Origin: Afipia sp. OHSU_II-C1 | GTDB taxonomy: Bacteria > Pseudomonadota > Alphaproteobacteria > Rhizobiales > Xanthobacteraceae | Direction of reading: 5' to 3' | DNA: 64,000 nt | Assembly: GCF_000497575.1 (NCBI RefSeq) | Contig: NZ_APJI01000006.1 | Span: 394,001-458,000 of the forward strand | Part shown: in pieces, positions 43,619 to 52,423 of the stretch | How the letters are laid out: the number at the start of each line of letters is the position of its first letter | Numbering within the stretch: position 1 is the stretch's first letter | Notes under the pieces: model-generated | What the model was told of the DNA's origin: nothing | The model's database searches: none | The model's input: only the letters and a program-made list of their open reading frames with translations | Translations under genes and position numbers: made by a program

Positions 43619-45484
43619 ATGTCTATACGCCTGAGAGAACTGTTTGCCTGTACGGAGCAAGGCGGCGCTTTCGTCGCCGAATCTGCCGATGGTCGACTCC
43701 TGCATATTGGCGAGGTGCCCTCCGGGCTCGCCTGCAACTGCGTCTGTCCCGGCTGCGGAAGGCGGATGGTTGCGAAAAAGGGAGATGTGCAGGCCCACCA
43801 TTTTGCGCACAATGCTCAGCAAGATGGCCGGTCATGCGCGTCCGCCGGCGAGACGGCCCTGCATAAGTTTGCGAAACTCATTTTGGATGAGCGCCTGGAA
43901 ATTACTTTGCCAGCGCAGGTCGTGGAGGAGCAGAAGGATCGCGAAGTTGTTGTCCGGGCGGCGAAGCGTACTTTCGATCGAGCGATCCTAGAAACCAAAG
44001 ATGGGCAGATCGTTCCCGACGTCGTGCTGCTCTTACGCGATCGCAGGCTCATCGTAGAATTCAAGGTCACTCATCCGTGCGACTCAATAAAAATCGCCCG
44101 GATCCAAGCGATGGATGTCGGCGCAATCGAGATCGACCTCTCCCAGTACCGCGACCACAAGCTCAGCGAGATCGGAGACCGGATACTTTACGACGCGCCG
44201 CGAACATGGCTGCACAATCCGCGGGAACGTGAAGCGCGCGCACGCCTCGAAGTGAGAGCGCTACAGCGAGCAGAGGAGAGGCGGACGCAAATCGAAAATT
44301 ACCGCGGCTCCTATCGCCATCGTTCACCGTCAGAATCCCCGGGAAGCGGGGCATGCGAATCTTCGGCCCGGAAAAACGGCCTCGCCGACCTCATCAATCT
44401 GCCGGTATATGGGGCTGGTTGCTTCACAGTGGCCGTTGCGGAATGGCAAGCGGCTATTCTGGAAGCATTGCTCGCTCCAACGAAAACGCCTTTCCGAACT
44501 CGAAATGGGCTCGCGGCACTCCGAAGCAGACGATGGCTCGACTCATCGTTTGCTGACATTTCGGACGAAATCGTATGTGGGGTGCGAGCGGCCGGGATTC
44601 CGTTCAACTCCCCCTTCCAGGCCGTCGAAGCATATCTAACGCAACTCGAGCGCCTTGGCTTCGTTCATTCGGATCCGACTGAGATTTGGCGGCCCTCACA
44701 TACGCTACAGGCACGGATCGATAAGGCGCGCGAGCTCCGCGCGCGACCGGTCAAGCGTACGCGCGAGCTCCGTCAATTAGTTGAGGAGCTGATTGCCACT
44801 CTTCCAGCGGATGAGACCGCTGCTTTCGTATTTGAACAATGGTGGAGTTCAATGCTCCCGGAACGCGGCCATTCACCTCGTGATGCGATCGACTTCGATG
44901 AAACGAAGTGGCGATCGCTCACGAACGACCTGGATAATATCGCGACGCAAATCCGGTTCTCGCCGCGAGAACGCTTAGACCTTTTTGGGCTTCCCTACCA
45001 CGGCGCCCTGGCGCGCGCACTTGAGCGCAAGCATGCAGAAGAAGCCGAACGTCAACGCGCCAATCAAGCGAAAATCGAGGCAGATAAAGCTGCCCGCGTC
45101 GCCGATCTGCAGCATCGCGCGCTTCGACAGATCGGGAGAGAAGCGGAACTCTGGCTCGTGACGACAAACTCTAACACTGGGGGACGCCCTCCCATCGAGG
45201 TCGCTTTGGATAGCGAAGCTGGTCACGAGGATGCGGTCCGCGCGCTCCATTACCGAGCAAGAGAGATTGAGGTTCAGCATCGAGCAAGCGAGCGGAAGGC
45301 AAAAGCCGTGGCGGAGCTCGCCGCGCTCGCCCAATCCCGGTATTACGACGACGAGCGAGCTAATTTATGGATGCGAGGCAGGAGGCGGGAATTAGGTGGT
45401 AAATCGCCGGAGGAGTTCACGGTTGATGATGCTACCCGGCAGCGGTGTAGTGAGCTGCTACCTACGAAACGTTCGCGTCGATAG
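43619..45484 (+). CDS. CoiA-like zinc-finger nuclease
   Basis: This 621-aa protein has a CoiA-type N-terminus: LACNCVCPGCGRRMVAKKGD and AHHFAH form the zinc-binding region, then a PD-(D/E)XK nuclease core (DRAILETKDG, then VPDVVLLLRDRRLIVEFKVTH, catalytic D and E-x-K). The remaining 400 residues include a long charged helical stretch (about 450-510, QRANQAKIEADKAARVAD). CoiA proteins act in competence, but related proteins also occur in defence islands; lacking competence genes nearby, this one is more likely a defence or mobile-element protein. It lies 40 bp after the SIR2 gene. Confidence 0.75.
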   Translation: MSIRLRELFACTEQGGAFVAESADGRLLHIGEVPSGLACNCVCPGCGRRMVAKKGDVQAHHFAHNAQQDGRSCASAGETALHKFAKLILDERLEITLPAQVVEEQKDREVVVRAAKRTFDRAILETKDGQIVPDVVLLLRDRRLIVEFKVTHPCDSIKIARIQAMDVGAIEIDLSQYRDHKLSEIGDRILYDAPRTWLHNPREREARARLEVRALQRAEERRTQIENYRGSYRHRSPSESPGSGACESSARKNGLADLINLPVYGAGCFTVAVAEWQAAILEALLAPTKTPFRTRNGLAALRSRRWLDSSFADISDEIVCGVRAAGIPFNSPFQAVEAYLTQLERLGFVHSDPTEIWRPSHTLQARIDKARELRARPVKRTRELRQLVEELIATLPADETAAFVFEQWWSSMLPERGHSPRDAIDFDETKWRSLTNDLDNIATQIRFSPRERLDLFGLPYHGALARALERKHAEEAERQRANQAKIEADKAARVADLQHRALRQIGREAELWLVTTNSNTGGRPPIEVALDSEAGHEDAVRALHYRAREIEVQHRASERKAKAVAELAALAQSRYYDDERANLWMRGRRRELGGKSPEEFTVDDATRQRCSELLPTKRSRR

Positions 45485-45523
45485 GAACTCGGATGTTCTG
45501 TGTCAATACACCGCATAGAGACA

Positions 45524-46798
45524 ATGAACCGGCCTTCTAAAAAGCACCACTTCGTACCACAGGCGCAGCTTCGAAATTTCTCTGCGGACGCGGAGCGCCG
45601 TTTTCTCTATGTGCTCGACAAACAAACGGATCGATCATTCCGAACTTCGATCCTCAACGCTGGCTCAGAGAACGACTTCAACACCATCAGTCTCGGCGCC
45701 AGCAAGTGGAACTTCGAAGATCTGTTCCAGGAAGTCGACACCCGGTCGGCTTTGCTTATTGCGGAGATCCTCTCGCGCAAATCGCTAGCCTGGCTATCCG
45801 AGGATGATCGGCTTGCTTTGGCCGACTTGTTCGCCACCCAGATGCTTCGCACGCATTTCAGTCGAACCACGCGGGCGCACCTCGCTGATCGTCTTCGGGA
45901 GATCACACGGCAGCTCGGCTACGATCCGGATCAGAATCCGACCATGGCGACGCCCCCCGATGCAGCACTGCGCCTCGGCGCAGTACGGACATTCCTTGAT
46001 CGCAGCGAGCAGGTCGTCGCGCTTCTGCGCCTGTATCCCGCCTTATACCGAGCAAACGGGGACCATCGGTTCATAATCTCTGATCATCCCACCGCAGTGA
46101 TGAATGCTTTTCCCTATGGGGAACTCGGACTTACTTCGCACGGCATACTAGTCGTCCTGCCGATCTCACCAGAGATTATGATTGCCTTGCACTGCCCGAC
46201 AATTGTGAAGCGCTATGAGTTCGCTGAACAAGCGAGTCTCGAGGCAGATCAAAAGGAGCGAGTGTTCCGATACAGAGACGGCCTCAGGTCCGGCAATCCG
46301 ATCGATATTGATGAAGATGCGGTCCTGTTCCTCAATCATCAGCAAACGGTTCATAGTGCGCGGTACCTCTACGCGGCCACCGACACATTCGATCGCGCGC
46401 GTGAAGCGTTGGAACAGCAACCTCACCTTCGGTCCGTCACGACACACCTTACGTTCGGCGAAATGGGACGGCCGTCTAAACGACATTCAGAGATGCAATC
46501 GGGAATACACCTCGTAGTACGCGGTCCTGCCGATCACGGGATCCTCACAATCGAGGAAATCGATCCTTCCGGAGAAGGGATCACCGCTCGGACCGGCCAG
46601 ATCACATTGTTAGCCCAAATGGCATCGGATCAGGGCATGCTCCGTGTCGAACTCTACGTCGATGGACGCCCCATGCGCACCTTGGGCGCTGCCATGGTGG
46701 AGCCTCTTGGAAACACAGCCGATGGCTGGTTCCGCGTAGTTCACCGCGATGCCAGTTTGAGAGAGTTAGGCAAGCGTCTCGATCGCAACCGCTTGTAG
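45524..46798 (+). CDS. DUF4238 protein
   Basis: This 424-aa protein begins MNRPSKKHHFVPQAQLRNFS, the DUF4238 signature, and continues with the family's FNTISLG and IISDHPTAVMNAFP segments. DUF4238 proteins are found scattered on mobile elements; function is unknown. I chose the ATG at 45524 because the conserved block begins here; a GTG at 45500 is an alternative. It follows the CoiA-like gene by about 40 bp, in the same direction. Confidence 0.82.
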   Translation: MNRPSKKHHFVPQAQLRNFSADAERRFLYVLDKQTDRSFRTSILNAGSENDFNTISLGASKWNFEDLFQEVDTRSALLIAEILSRKSLAWLSEDDRLALADLFATQMLRTHFSRTTRAHLADRLREITRQLGYDPDQNPTMATPPDAALRLGAVRTFLDRSEQVVALLRLYPALYRANGDHRFIISDHPTAVMNAFPYGELGLTSHGILVVLPISPEIMIALHCPTIVKRYEFAEQASLEADQKERVFRYRDGLRSGNPIDIDEDAVLFLNHQQTVHSARYLYAATDTFDRAREALEQQPHLRSVTTHLTFGEMGRPSKRHSEMQSGIHLVVRGPADHGILTIEEIDPSGEGITARTGQITLLAQMASDQGMLRVELYVDGRPMRTLGAAMVEPLGNTADGWFRVVHRDASLRELGKRLDRNRL

Positions 46799-47207
46799 CC
46801 TTCCATTTCCGGCGAGCAGGTCCCCGATATCAAACTTCGAGCAGTTGGCAGCACAGGCCTGTTCCACAGCATGCAGCGCAACCTCTCACGTCAAAAGCAC
46901 TAGGTGACAATACAAGCGTCCGCGAGCCGCGCTTCCTCGTCCATCCGATTTGCACGCTACAGCACTCTGGACTTGGGGGCGGCATCAGGGGACCCTTTGT
47001 TTGGCATCGTAGACAATTTAGATCGATGCATGGCAATTGGGTTACGCGTAGATGGCGCCGAAACGGGTCAGCAGGAATCTCGTCAGCCACCACAACGGTA
47101 GGTCTTCTGGCGAGCCCGCACCGACAGCGTCGCGCCATGGATATGCGCATCTCACTCAGCGCGGTTTTGATCTTATCGGGGGATCATCGAAGCGCTTGCA
47201 GGGACTC
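46799..47207. other. Interval without a recognised gene
   Basis: About 400 bp between the DUF4238 gene and the small HTH gene. Short open frames cross it on both strands but none has recognisable character. It may carry promoters for the excisionase-like gene. Confidence 0.4.
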
Positions 47208-47417
47208 ATGGTTGAGAGTGATAACAACAAGCGGCGCCGGCTCGTCGAGTTCAAGGATGGTTGCCGCTATGGCAAATTTGGAAGAACTAAAGCTTATGAG
47301 CTGATCGCCCACGAGAGGATCAGGGCCTACAAGATGGGGGGCAAGACCATGATTGATCTCAACAGCATAGATGAATATCATGCTTCGCTGCCGAGGGTCG
47401 AAACGAGAGCAAGCTAG
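47208..47417 (+). CDS. Small excisionase-like HTH protein
   Basis: This 69-aa protein contains GRTKAYELIAHERIRAYKMG followed by KTMIDLNSIDEYHASLP, the pattern of MerR/AlpA/Xis-type helix-turn-helix proteins. Such proteins regulate mobile elements or assist excision. GGGACTC precedes the ATG at 47208; the frame is open to 47052 but that part lacks the domain. It sits near a recombinase remnant at 48981-49209. Confidence 0.7.
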   Translation: MVESDNNKRRRLVEFKDGCRYGKFGRTKAYELIAHERIRAYKMGGKTMIDLNSIDEYHASLPRVETRAS

Positions 47418-47458
47418 GCCGCCGATCTGCGCAGCCGCTAAGTCCTCACACTGCTGCC

Positions 47459-48292
47459 ATGACCGAAAACACCGATAATGCTCCGTTCGACCCCGCGCTG
47501 GGGGCCATCGAACCGCACGCCGGAACGCTGACCGCACCGCCGGACGGGCAACAGCTTTACAAAATCATGACGATTGAGAACCTGCTCCGGTCGGTGAGCG
47601 GCGGATACCTCTATTTCAACCGGGTCGATAGCTACAAGGACTTCCGGAATGCCGACGGGCATGACGGTGAGCAGTTGCAACAAGATCGCGCCGCCAATGA
47701 GGCCGCCAAGTTCGAAAGGGCACCCGATTTCTCTGGGGCGGACTATTATGACCGCTGCCGAAACCGGACCTATGCGTGCTGCTTCTCGCTGGAGAACTCC
47801 GACTACATCTGGCACGAGTACGGGAACGGCAGCGCACATGGTAAAGTCGGCATCGCTTTCGATTTCGCGAAGCTGCGTGCCGTCATCAATGAGATCATGA
47901 GCGTCAGGAATGGACTGCTGTACCGGGGAAACGCCTGCAAGCAGATATTCTCCGTAAACTACGGAATCGTCGATTATTTGTCGTGGGAAGAGGTGCGGGA
48001 AAATATCGATCGGATGCCCAATCCGATCCGCTACACCTACGTCAAGGACAAGAGCTATGCTGATGAGCGCGAGTTGCGTATTTCGCTTTCGGCGATTGGC
48101 ATGGGACATTTTGTCTTGGCCGATGGCACGAAAATGGAATTTGCCCCCGGACTCGAACTCGGCTTTGATTATCGAAAGGCCATGACAGATGGCACGATCA
48201 CGGAGGTTTTTCCCGGCCCCGGCTGCGACCTCGATTTCCTCCGCGATGAACTCGGCAAGCTCGGCATCAAAGCGGTAGACGGCGCGGCCTAA
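47459..48292 (+). CDS. DUF2971 protein
   Basis: This 277-aa protein has the DUF2971 pattern: LYKIMTIENLLRSVSGGYLYF, FNRVDSYKDFRN near residue 55, YACCFSLENSDYIWHEYGN and VGIAFDFAKL. Members of this family are scattered on mobile elements and prophages, and function is unproven. The ATG at 47459 has no strong ribosome binding site. It is convergent with the 48343 gene. Confidence 0.85.
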   Translation: MTENTDNAPFDPALGAIEPHAGTLTAPPDGQQLYKIMTIENLLRSVSGGYLYFNRVDSYKDFRNADGHDGEQLQQDRAANEAAKFERAPDFSGADYYDRCRNRTYACCFSLENSDYIWHEYGNGSAHGKVGIAFDFAKLRAVINEIMSVRNGLLYRGNACKQIFSVNYGIVDYLSWEEVRENIDRMPNPIRYTYVKDKSYADERELRISLSAIGMGHFVLADGTKMEFAPGLELGFDYRKAMTDGTITEVFPGPGCDLDFLRDELGKLGIKAVDGAA

Positions 48293-48342
48293 AGGCTAGG
48301 CAGATAATCCAGCGGCACTTCGCCGCCGCTGTGCGTCCCAAT

Positions 48343-48945
48343 CTATAGGTCTTGTTCGGGCGCCGGCTTCTTTAAACCGCGCGGCTCCAGTAATTCGGCG
48401 GGGGTTTCTTGCAGGCCACAGAATGCGCTTATCCGGTGATTACCGTCGAGGATGCTCAAGCCATCGGGAAGCCTTATCGCAACTAGCGGCTTTTCGAAGA
48501 CGCCATTCTTCATCAGGTAATCGGCCCCCCTCTTGAATCGCCTCCCGGTCTCCTCATCAATGGTGCCGCTTGCTTTCTCCATCAATATCTGCGCCACAAT
48601 GACCTTCGTACCCTGGCAGAGATTTGCAAAGCCACAGTCAGTCGTTTCGCGCTTCCAGCTAACCTCTCGCCACCATGAAAGGGGCCTGTATCCAAGGATG
48701 GCTGCCCATGCGTGATTGCCGAGCGGCTCCGGCGGCGGCCAACCCGTATCGCCAGCGCTGCGGTTTGCGAGGTAGAACAGCCACAGTTCAATGACTGCAT
48801 CGGGCCAATGCGGAAGATAGCGCTTTATATCGGCTAGAGATACCTCCGGCGGTCGCCACTTCTTCTTCAGAATCTCGGCGAGTTCTATAGCTTCGAGCAG
48901 CGTTAAGCTCCACAATTCCTCGACGAGCTTCGGCACATCAGCCAT
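48343..48945 (-). CDS. L7/L12-N-terminal-like segment joined to a ParB/Srx-like segment
   Basis: This 200-aa protein begins VPKLVEELWSLTLLEAIELAEILKKKW, which closely resembles the helical dimerisation domain of ribosomal protein L7/L12 (VEKLSxLTVLEAAELxKxLExKW). Its C-terminal third has LPDGLSILDGNHRISAFCGL, like the D-G-N/H-H-R box of ParB/sulfiredoxin folds. The middle is unfamiliar and rich in tryptophan. Both resemblances are from reading the sequence; the function is unknown. One possibility is a protein using an L12-like segment to self-associate or to bind the ribosome stalk. Confidence 0.6.
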   Translation of the reverse strand: MADVPKLVEELWSLTLLEAIELAEILKKKWRPPEVSLADIKRYLPHWPDAVIELWLFYLANRSAGDTGWPPPEPLGNHAWAAILGYRPLSWWREVSWKRETTDCGFANLCQGTKVIVAQILMEKASGTIDEETGRRFKRGADYLMKNGVFEKPLVAIRLPDGLSILDGNHRISAFCGLQETPAELLEPRGLKKPAPEQDL

Positions 48946-48980
48946 GGCATGATCCTGCGGTCATGATTTCATTACCACTA

Positions 48981-49209
48981 TCACGCAAACGCCAAACGGA
49001 GGCGCACGGCGGCTTTCTGCTTTCCGGTTGCCGACGTGCCCTCATCGTTAAGCAGGGTCGAGGCGATCGAGCGGAAGCCGCGGGCGTAGTGGTCGCTGCC
49101 GGCGCTTTCAGTGTTGGTCTGGCCAGGCGCAACCGACTCGCCCCGAAGTCGTTCAACACGAGGTACGTATCTCGCTCGGCATCGTGGGGCAAAGTGTAAA
49201 GACTACGCA
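48981..49209 (-). pseudogene. Tyrosine recombinase remnant fused to a small conserved gene fragment
   Basis: On the minus strand, from 49209, the phrase RSLYTLPHDAERDTYLVLNDFG matches the start of a small Bradyrhizobium protein family that usually continues with LGRAWRETDE. In another frame, from about 49138 to 48981, the sequence RGFRSIASTLLNDEG resembles the box II (HGFRxxASTLLNExG) of P4-type integrases, with the His replaced by Arg. Both are fragments. They mark a junction where an integrase gene once lay, consistent with the end of a mobile region. Confidence 0.5.
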
Positions 49210-49640
49210 TGACAAGGCGCTCCCTTGACCTCGCGATATCAAGTTTGGGCGATCCTATCGGGATTCGAGTCGGAGCCGGGTTCGATTCCGGTCGTGGCGC
49301 TTGTGGAGACCAGAACGGCATGGGGCGCGCCTGCTGCCGGGGAGCCTGCTGGCTTATTTTTTGCCAGCGAGTACCGCGCGTCTCAGCTTGCTGGTATTTC
49401 TGCTGGTATCGGCAGCAATCCGTGACTAAAATCGCCATAAATTCGGATAGTTAAGGAAATAGGTGACTGCCGGCCAGGGGCACCAAGACTTCTGTACTAG
49501 GCTTTTGTCTAAAGTCCGAACCATCGGCGAGACATCTCCGGTGATGCTATATTCTTTCTGACTGCGCGAACACAAACTACCGACGATACAGGCGTCACGC
49601 TTGAAGACCAGCTTCAGCGGCAATACCGGAATGACAGCGC
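49210..49640. other. Island-chromosome junction, no gene recognised
   Basis: About 430 bp without a credible gene. It contains a phrase like a tRNA T-arm (GGGTTCGATTCCGGT near 49280) whose stem does not pair correctly, and a pair of TACCAGCA words on the minus strand (near 49388 and 49400) of the type sometimes seen beside integrase attachment sites. The promoter of the GrlR-like gene probably lies after 49440. Confidence 0.35.
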
Positions 49641-50033
49641 ATGCAACACCAGACCAGCCCGCAACAGACGGCACCCTCTGACAAATCCCCGATCCCCGAA
49701 ACGGCCATGCTCCGCGGCCTGTACAAGGTCGAGTTTGAAACCCCGCGCGGAAAGGCGTTGGGCGTCATTCACGCCGAGAATGGAAAACTTCGGGGCGGAA
49801 GCTCGGCGTTCGCGTATATGGGGTCCTATACTCAGGACGGCCAATCGTTCACAGGCAATGTGTCCAGCCTTCGTCACACGCCGGATTCCAGCCATCCCTC
49901 GGTGTTCGGTTTCGACGACGTCAGGATCAATTTCAACGGAACGGTCAAGGGCAACTTTGCGATCTGCGAAGGAACTGCGACCGAATTTCCGAGCCTCGCG
50001 TTCAAAGCCGTGCTGACGCGGGTGGCCGATTAA
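49641..50033 (+). CDS. GrlR-like regulatory protein
   Basis: This 130-aa protein matches the GrlR family core: LRGLYKVEFETPRGKALGV, then AENGKLRGGSSAFAYMGSY and DDVRINFNGTVKG. GrlR is a negative regulator of type III secretion genes in enterobacteria; similar proteins are common in Bradyrhizobium and Rhodopseudomonas, where the role is uncertain. It is the first gene that looks like normal chromosome after the island edge. It converges on the 50094 gene. Confidence 0.75.
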   Translation: MQHQTSPQQTAPSDKSPIPETAMLRGLYKVEFETPRGKALGVIHAENGKLRGGSSAFAYMGSYTQDGQSFTGNVSSLRHTPDSSHPSVFGFDDVRINFNGTVKGNFAICEGTATEFPSLAFKAVLTRVAD

Positions 50034-50069
50034 CCGCACCTCGAAGCACCACCGCCTGCCGGCCGATCA

Positions 50070-50087
50070 GGCTCGAGCAGGCGAGCC
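50070..50087. terminator. Hairpin between convergent genes
   Basis: GGCTCG-AGCAGG-CGAGCC forms a 6-bp stem with a 6-base loop in the 60-bp gap between the convergent GrlR-like and exported-protein genes. There is no U-tract, so it is only a candidate two-way terminator. Confidence 0.35.
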
Positions 50088-50093
50088 CGCGCC

Positions 50094-50531
50094 TCAGCCG
50101 CATTTCATCTTGCCCTTGAAGTGCTTCTCGCTGCCGGACTGAGGCAGCGACAGGACATATTGCCCGGAATAGCTGTCATCGTCGGCCTTGTACGTGCCGA
50201 TCAGGATCAGGCTGGCGACAGGTTCATCCTTGGCGGCGGGAATTCCGAAGCGGACCCGCAGTTCCTTGCCATAGATCCACTGCTGCTCGATATTCTTCAA
50301 CTCAAGGGTGCGCCTGGACCAGAGAGCCTTGTCGTCACCGACCTTGATCTCGATGGACGCCTGGTTGATCTGGACGATGCCGCCTGCACCGCCGGTGAGG
50401 GCGAACAATTCAAAACTCAACTGCTTGTCATTGATCGCACAGTCGAGGTTGCCGGTGGCGAAGGCGCTTTGCGCCGCAAGCGGCAGACAGACCAAGGCAA
50501 TCTTCAATCCTGAAACGATGCACGATCTCAT
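50094..50531 (-). CDS. Exported protein of unknown function
   Basis: This 145-aa protein has a signal peptide at its start (GLKIALVCLPLAAQSAFA, cleavage after AFA about residue 25), then a beta-rich secreted domain with ASIEIKVGDDKALWSR and SLILIGTYKADDD. Two cysteines (LDCAIND and KMKCG) may form a disulphide. The start at 50531 gives the right distance to the signal sequence. Function unknown. Confidence 0.7.
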   Translation of the reverse strand: MRSCIVSGLKIALVCLPLAAQSAFATGNLDCAINDKQLSFELFALTGGAGGIVQINQASIEIKVGDDKALWSRRTLELKNIEQQWIYGKELRVRFGIPAAKDEPVASLILIGTYKADDDSYSGQYVLSLPQSGSEKHFKGKMKCG

Positions 50532-50547
50532 CTGCCGGCTCAGCCGC

Positions 50548-51336
50548 CTAGCGTGGCTCGACCACAAGGCACTGAATGGCCGCGCCGAAGTAACCCCGGG
50601 CATCGCCGAGGCGGGAGACCGCAAGCCCCGCGCCATCCGCGCCCAACATCATTTCCGAGTTCAGCAAAATCCAGTCGCCCACCGGCTGACGCGCGAGAGT
50701 CACCGTGAGGTCGGCGTTGATGAATATCCATTTCTTGAAATCGAGCACCGATCCCACGCCGTTGCTGCAGTCGGCGGCAAGGGCCGTGCGCATCGCCTGC
50801 GATATCGGCGATCCTTCGACGATCGAACGATTAGGACGAAACCAGATCGCACCAGGCCCTAGTCTGAGAAACCCGCCCTTCACCGCGCGCATGGAAACAC
50901 CGGCCAGGAACTTGTTCAGAGCCTGCGGCTCATCCCGGCCCGCTTCCGGGCCGGGCACGTCGAGCGGCGAGTGCGCCACCGTGTCAGGCAGGTCGACCGG
51001 CTGCACCCTGACCTTGAGGACCGTGGCCCGCACGACCTCGACGCCATCGGCGAAAAGACGAACCTCGCAGAGCTGAATCTTGCGGCCCTCGCGAACCACC
51101 TTCGTCTCGATCGTCAGCGGCGCCACCGGCACCGGACGCATCAAGTCTATGGTCAGCCGTGCGACCTGCATCGGCTGCGGCGACGGAATGCGCTCCGCTG
51201 CCCAAACAACGAGAGAGGACGGCGCGCCACCGTGCTGCATGCTGGGGTCCCAAGGTCCCCCGGCATGCTCGCTCGTGAACACGCGATCGCCGTCGACACG
51301 AAAGACCGCTTCCATCGGTGGGGGTGACCCGGACAA
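50548..51336 (-). CDS. TesB-like acyl-CoA thioesterase family protein
   Basis: This 262-aa protein has two hot-dog-fold halves as in TesB/thioesterase-like (DUF) acyl-CoA thioesterases: PWDPSMQHGGAPSSLVVWAAE near residue 30 and VARLTIDLMRPVPVAPL, then a second half with NADLTVTLARQPVGDWILLNSE. The substrate is unknown. It is followed closely (15 bp) by the nitronate monooxygenase-type gene upstream, and both run leftward, so they may form an operon for unusual acyl or nitro compounds. Confidence 0.8.
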   Translation of the reverse strand: MSGSPPPMEAVFRVDGDRVFTSEHAGGPWDPSMQHGGAPSSLVVWAAERIPSPQPMQVARLTIDLMRPVPVAPLTIETKVVREGRKIQLCEVRLFADGVEVVRATVLKVRVQPVDLPDTVAHSPLDVPGPEAGRDEPQALNKFLAGVSMRAVKGGFLRLGPGAIWFRPNRSIVEGSPISQAMRTALAADCSNGVGSVLDFKKWIFINADLTVTLARQPVGDWILLNSEMMLGADGAGLAVSRLGDARGYFGAAIQCLVVEPR

Positions 51337-51351
51337 CGCGGCGCCTGCCGT

Positions 51352-52323
51352 CTAGAGCGGCGCGTCGACGGCCGCCTGATATTCGGTCTTGAGACGCGCC
51401 ACCAGTTCGGCGACCGGCTGCACCTTGTCGACGCTTCCGATGCCCTGGCCGCTGCCCCAGATTTCCTTCCAGGCCTTCGGCTTGTTGCGTTCGCCGCTGG
51501 CATCGGTCCCGAAGTTCATCTTCGACGGATCGGACACGGGCAGATTATCCGGGTCCATGCCGGCCGCCACGATCGACGGCTTGAGGTAATTGCCGTGCAC
51601 GCCCGTGAACAGGTTGGAATAGACGATGTCGTCGGCGGACGATGACGCGATCATCTCCTTGTAGTTTTCCGGAGCATTGGCTTCCTGCGTCGCGATGAAT
51701 GCCGAGCCGATATAGGCAAAGTCGGCGCCGAGCACGCGGGCCGCGCGGATGGCGCGGCCGGTGCCCATCGCGCCCGAAAGCGCGATCGGGCCGTCGAACC
51801 ACTGCCGCGTCTCGGCCACGAAGGCGAACGGCGAAATCGCACCGGCATGACCGCCGGCACCCGCGGCAACAAGAACGAGGCCGTCGGCACCCTTCTCGAT
51901 CGCCTTGCGCGCGAACTTCTGGTTGATGACATCGTGAAAGGTGATGCCGCCCCAGGCATGCACCGCCTGATTGAGTTCTTCACGCGCGCCGAGCGACGTG
52001 ATGACCATCGGTACCTTGTGCTTCTCGCAGACCGCCATGTCCTGATCGAGACGGTTGTTGGATTTGTGCACGATCTGGTTGACCGCGAACGGCGCTGACG
52101 GACGGTCCGGATGCGCCTTGTCGTGCGCGGCAAGTTCTTCCTTGATCCGGTGGAGCCATTCGTCCAGCAGCGCGGCGGGTCGCGCGTTCAACGCGGGGAA
52201 CGATCCGACGATTCCGGCCTTGCACTGGGCCATGACGAGATCGGGGCCCGACACGATGAACAGCGGCGATCCGATCACCGGAATTGAAAGGCGACCCTTG
52301 AACAAGGCAGGCATCGACATCAA
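51352..52323 (-). CDS. Nitronate monooxygenase (2-nitropropane dioxygenase type)
   Basis: This 323-aa FMN-dependent enzyme has the NMO fold: LSIPVIGSPLFIVSGPDLV near the start, VLVAAGAGGHAGAISPFAF with the GAGGHAG phosphate-binding loop, IALSGAMGTGRAIRAARVLGADFAYIGS and the flavin-binding GSAFI. It oxidises alkyl nitronates. It is the upstream gene of a pair with the thioesterase-like gene, spaced by 15 bp, so both are likely in one transcript. Confidence 0.9.
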   Translation of the reverse strand: MMSMPALFKGRLSIPVIGSPLFIVSGPDLVMAQCKAGIVGSFPALNARPAALLDEWLHRIKEELAAHDKAHPDRPSAPFAVNQIVHKSNNRLDQDMAVCEKHKVPMVITSLGAREELNQAVHAWGGITFHDVINQKFARKAIEKGADGLVLVAAGAGGHAGAISPFAFVAETRQWFDGPIALSGAMGTGRAIRAARVLGADFAYIGSAFIATQEANAPENYKEMIASSSADDIVYSNLFTGVHGNYLKPSIVAAGMDPDNLPVSDPSKMNFGTDASGERNKPKAWKEIWGSGQGIGSVDKVQPVAELVARLKTEYQAAVDAPL

Positions 52324-52423
52324 AAAAATCCTCTTCCGCAGAATGAAACGCGCGCGAACATCGGTGCCGCGGCAATTGTCACGGTCTTAGGGGCTATAGC
52401 CATTTCTTGAAAGAGGCTTGCGT

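Noticed and set aside
49262-49300. tRNA T-arm-like sequence at the island edge
   Set aside because: The loop resembles TTCGATT, but the stem does not pair (G opposite G at the third pair) and no acceptor or anticodon arm fits; it is not called as a tRNA, though it could be a decayed attachment site.
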